A DNA stretch of 64,000 nucleotides from the NCBI RefSeq assembly GCF_900747795.2, contig NC_041401.2, forward strand, positions 161,473,233 to 161,537,232. Direction: 5' to 3'. A program made the translations under genes and the position numbers. Shown here in pieces: positions 63,806-64,000 of this stretch (position 1 is its first letter; every line of letters starts with the position of its first letter). The stretch is from Erpetoichthys calabaricus. Taxonomy: Eukaryota; Chordata; Cladistia; Polypteriformes; Polypteridae. Below the pieces are notes generated by a model, which did not search any database, was not told the DNA's origin, and saw nothing but the letters and a program-made list of their open reading frames with translations.

Positions 63806-64000
63806 CACCCATCCATCCATCTTCCAACACTCTATATGCTTAACACAGGGTCATGGGGGTCTGCTGGAGCCAATCCCAGCCAGCACAGGGCACAAGGCAG
63901 GAACAAACCCCGGGCAGGGCGCCACCCACCGCAGGGCACACACACACCAAGCACACACTAGGGACAAATTAGGATCACCTAATGCACCTAACCTGCATGT
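63806..64000 (-). mobile_element. tRNA-derived SINE, reverse, cut by the window end
   Basis: Reverse complement of the SINE tail and body: CATCCATCCATC, GGGTCATGGGGGTCTGCTGG, GCCAATCCCAGCCAGCACAG, CCCCGGGCAGGGCGCCACCC, then CCTAACCTGCATGT at the last base. The head lies outside the window. Close to consensus. Confidence 0.93.

Overview
The window is vertebrate genomic DNA, most likely from a ray-finned fish. The signs are long introns with GT-AG splice sites, a CpG-rich promoter, tRNA-derived and 5S-derived SINEs with L2-like tails ending in ATGGATGG, Tc1-type transposons, RTE-like and Rex1/CR1-like LINE pieces, and long GATA/ATCT microsatellites. The high density and style of these repeats would fit a non-teleost such as a bichir or reedfish, but that is an inference from memory.

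One host gene dominates. It is an ortholog of RIMKLA (N-acetylaspartylglutamate synthetase A, an ATP-grasp ligase) on the + strand. I can build a complete five-exon reading frame: 3493-3655, 49602-49832, 50917-51003, 55487-55690 and 55890-56407. The protein has 400 residues. All junctions are GT-AG and all introns are phase 1. Intron 1 is about 45.9 kb and holds most of the window. The promoter lies in a CpG-rich block at about 2690-3492. Downstream, a short coding exon on the - strand (60283-60393) has a strong splice acceptor and a poly(A) signal. It looks like the last exon of ZMYND12, which in mammals (from memory) is the convergent neighbour of RIMKLA. Its other exons are not visible here.

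Layout: 1-2690 is LINE and SINE debris upstream of rimkla. 2690-3655 is the promoter and exon 1. 3656-49601 is intron 1. It contains several degenerate minisatellites and tandem arrays (6.4-9.6, 14.4-15.4, 21.2-24.0 and 26.0-27.1 kb), a TTAA-flanked repeat family, and a young complete Tc1 element with an intact 340-residue transposase (42941-44558) inside a palindromic MITE. It also holds LINE fragments at 39.4-40.5 and 48.4-49.1 kb, a 5S-derived SINE, a 222-bp mariner-type MITE and three long TA/GATA microsatellites. 49602-56407 carries exons 2-5. Intron 3 holds a three-level nest: an old Tc1 copy, with a hAT-like element in it, with a SINE in that. 56408-59409 is the probable 3' UTR, including another minisatellite. 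59870-60393 is the end of the convergent gene. 60.7-61.6 kb is a second CpG-rich block. 62.8-63.7 kb is another copy of the TTAA-flanked family, and a SINE runs off the end.

I found no sign of an unknown multi-gene system. The points most worth following are the intact Tc1 copy, the nested insertion chain, the TTAA family with a shared junction 55 kb apart, and the tail-to-tail gene pair.
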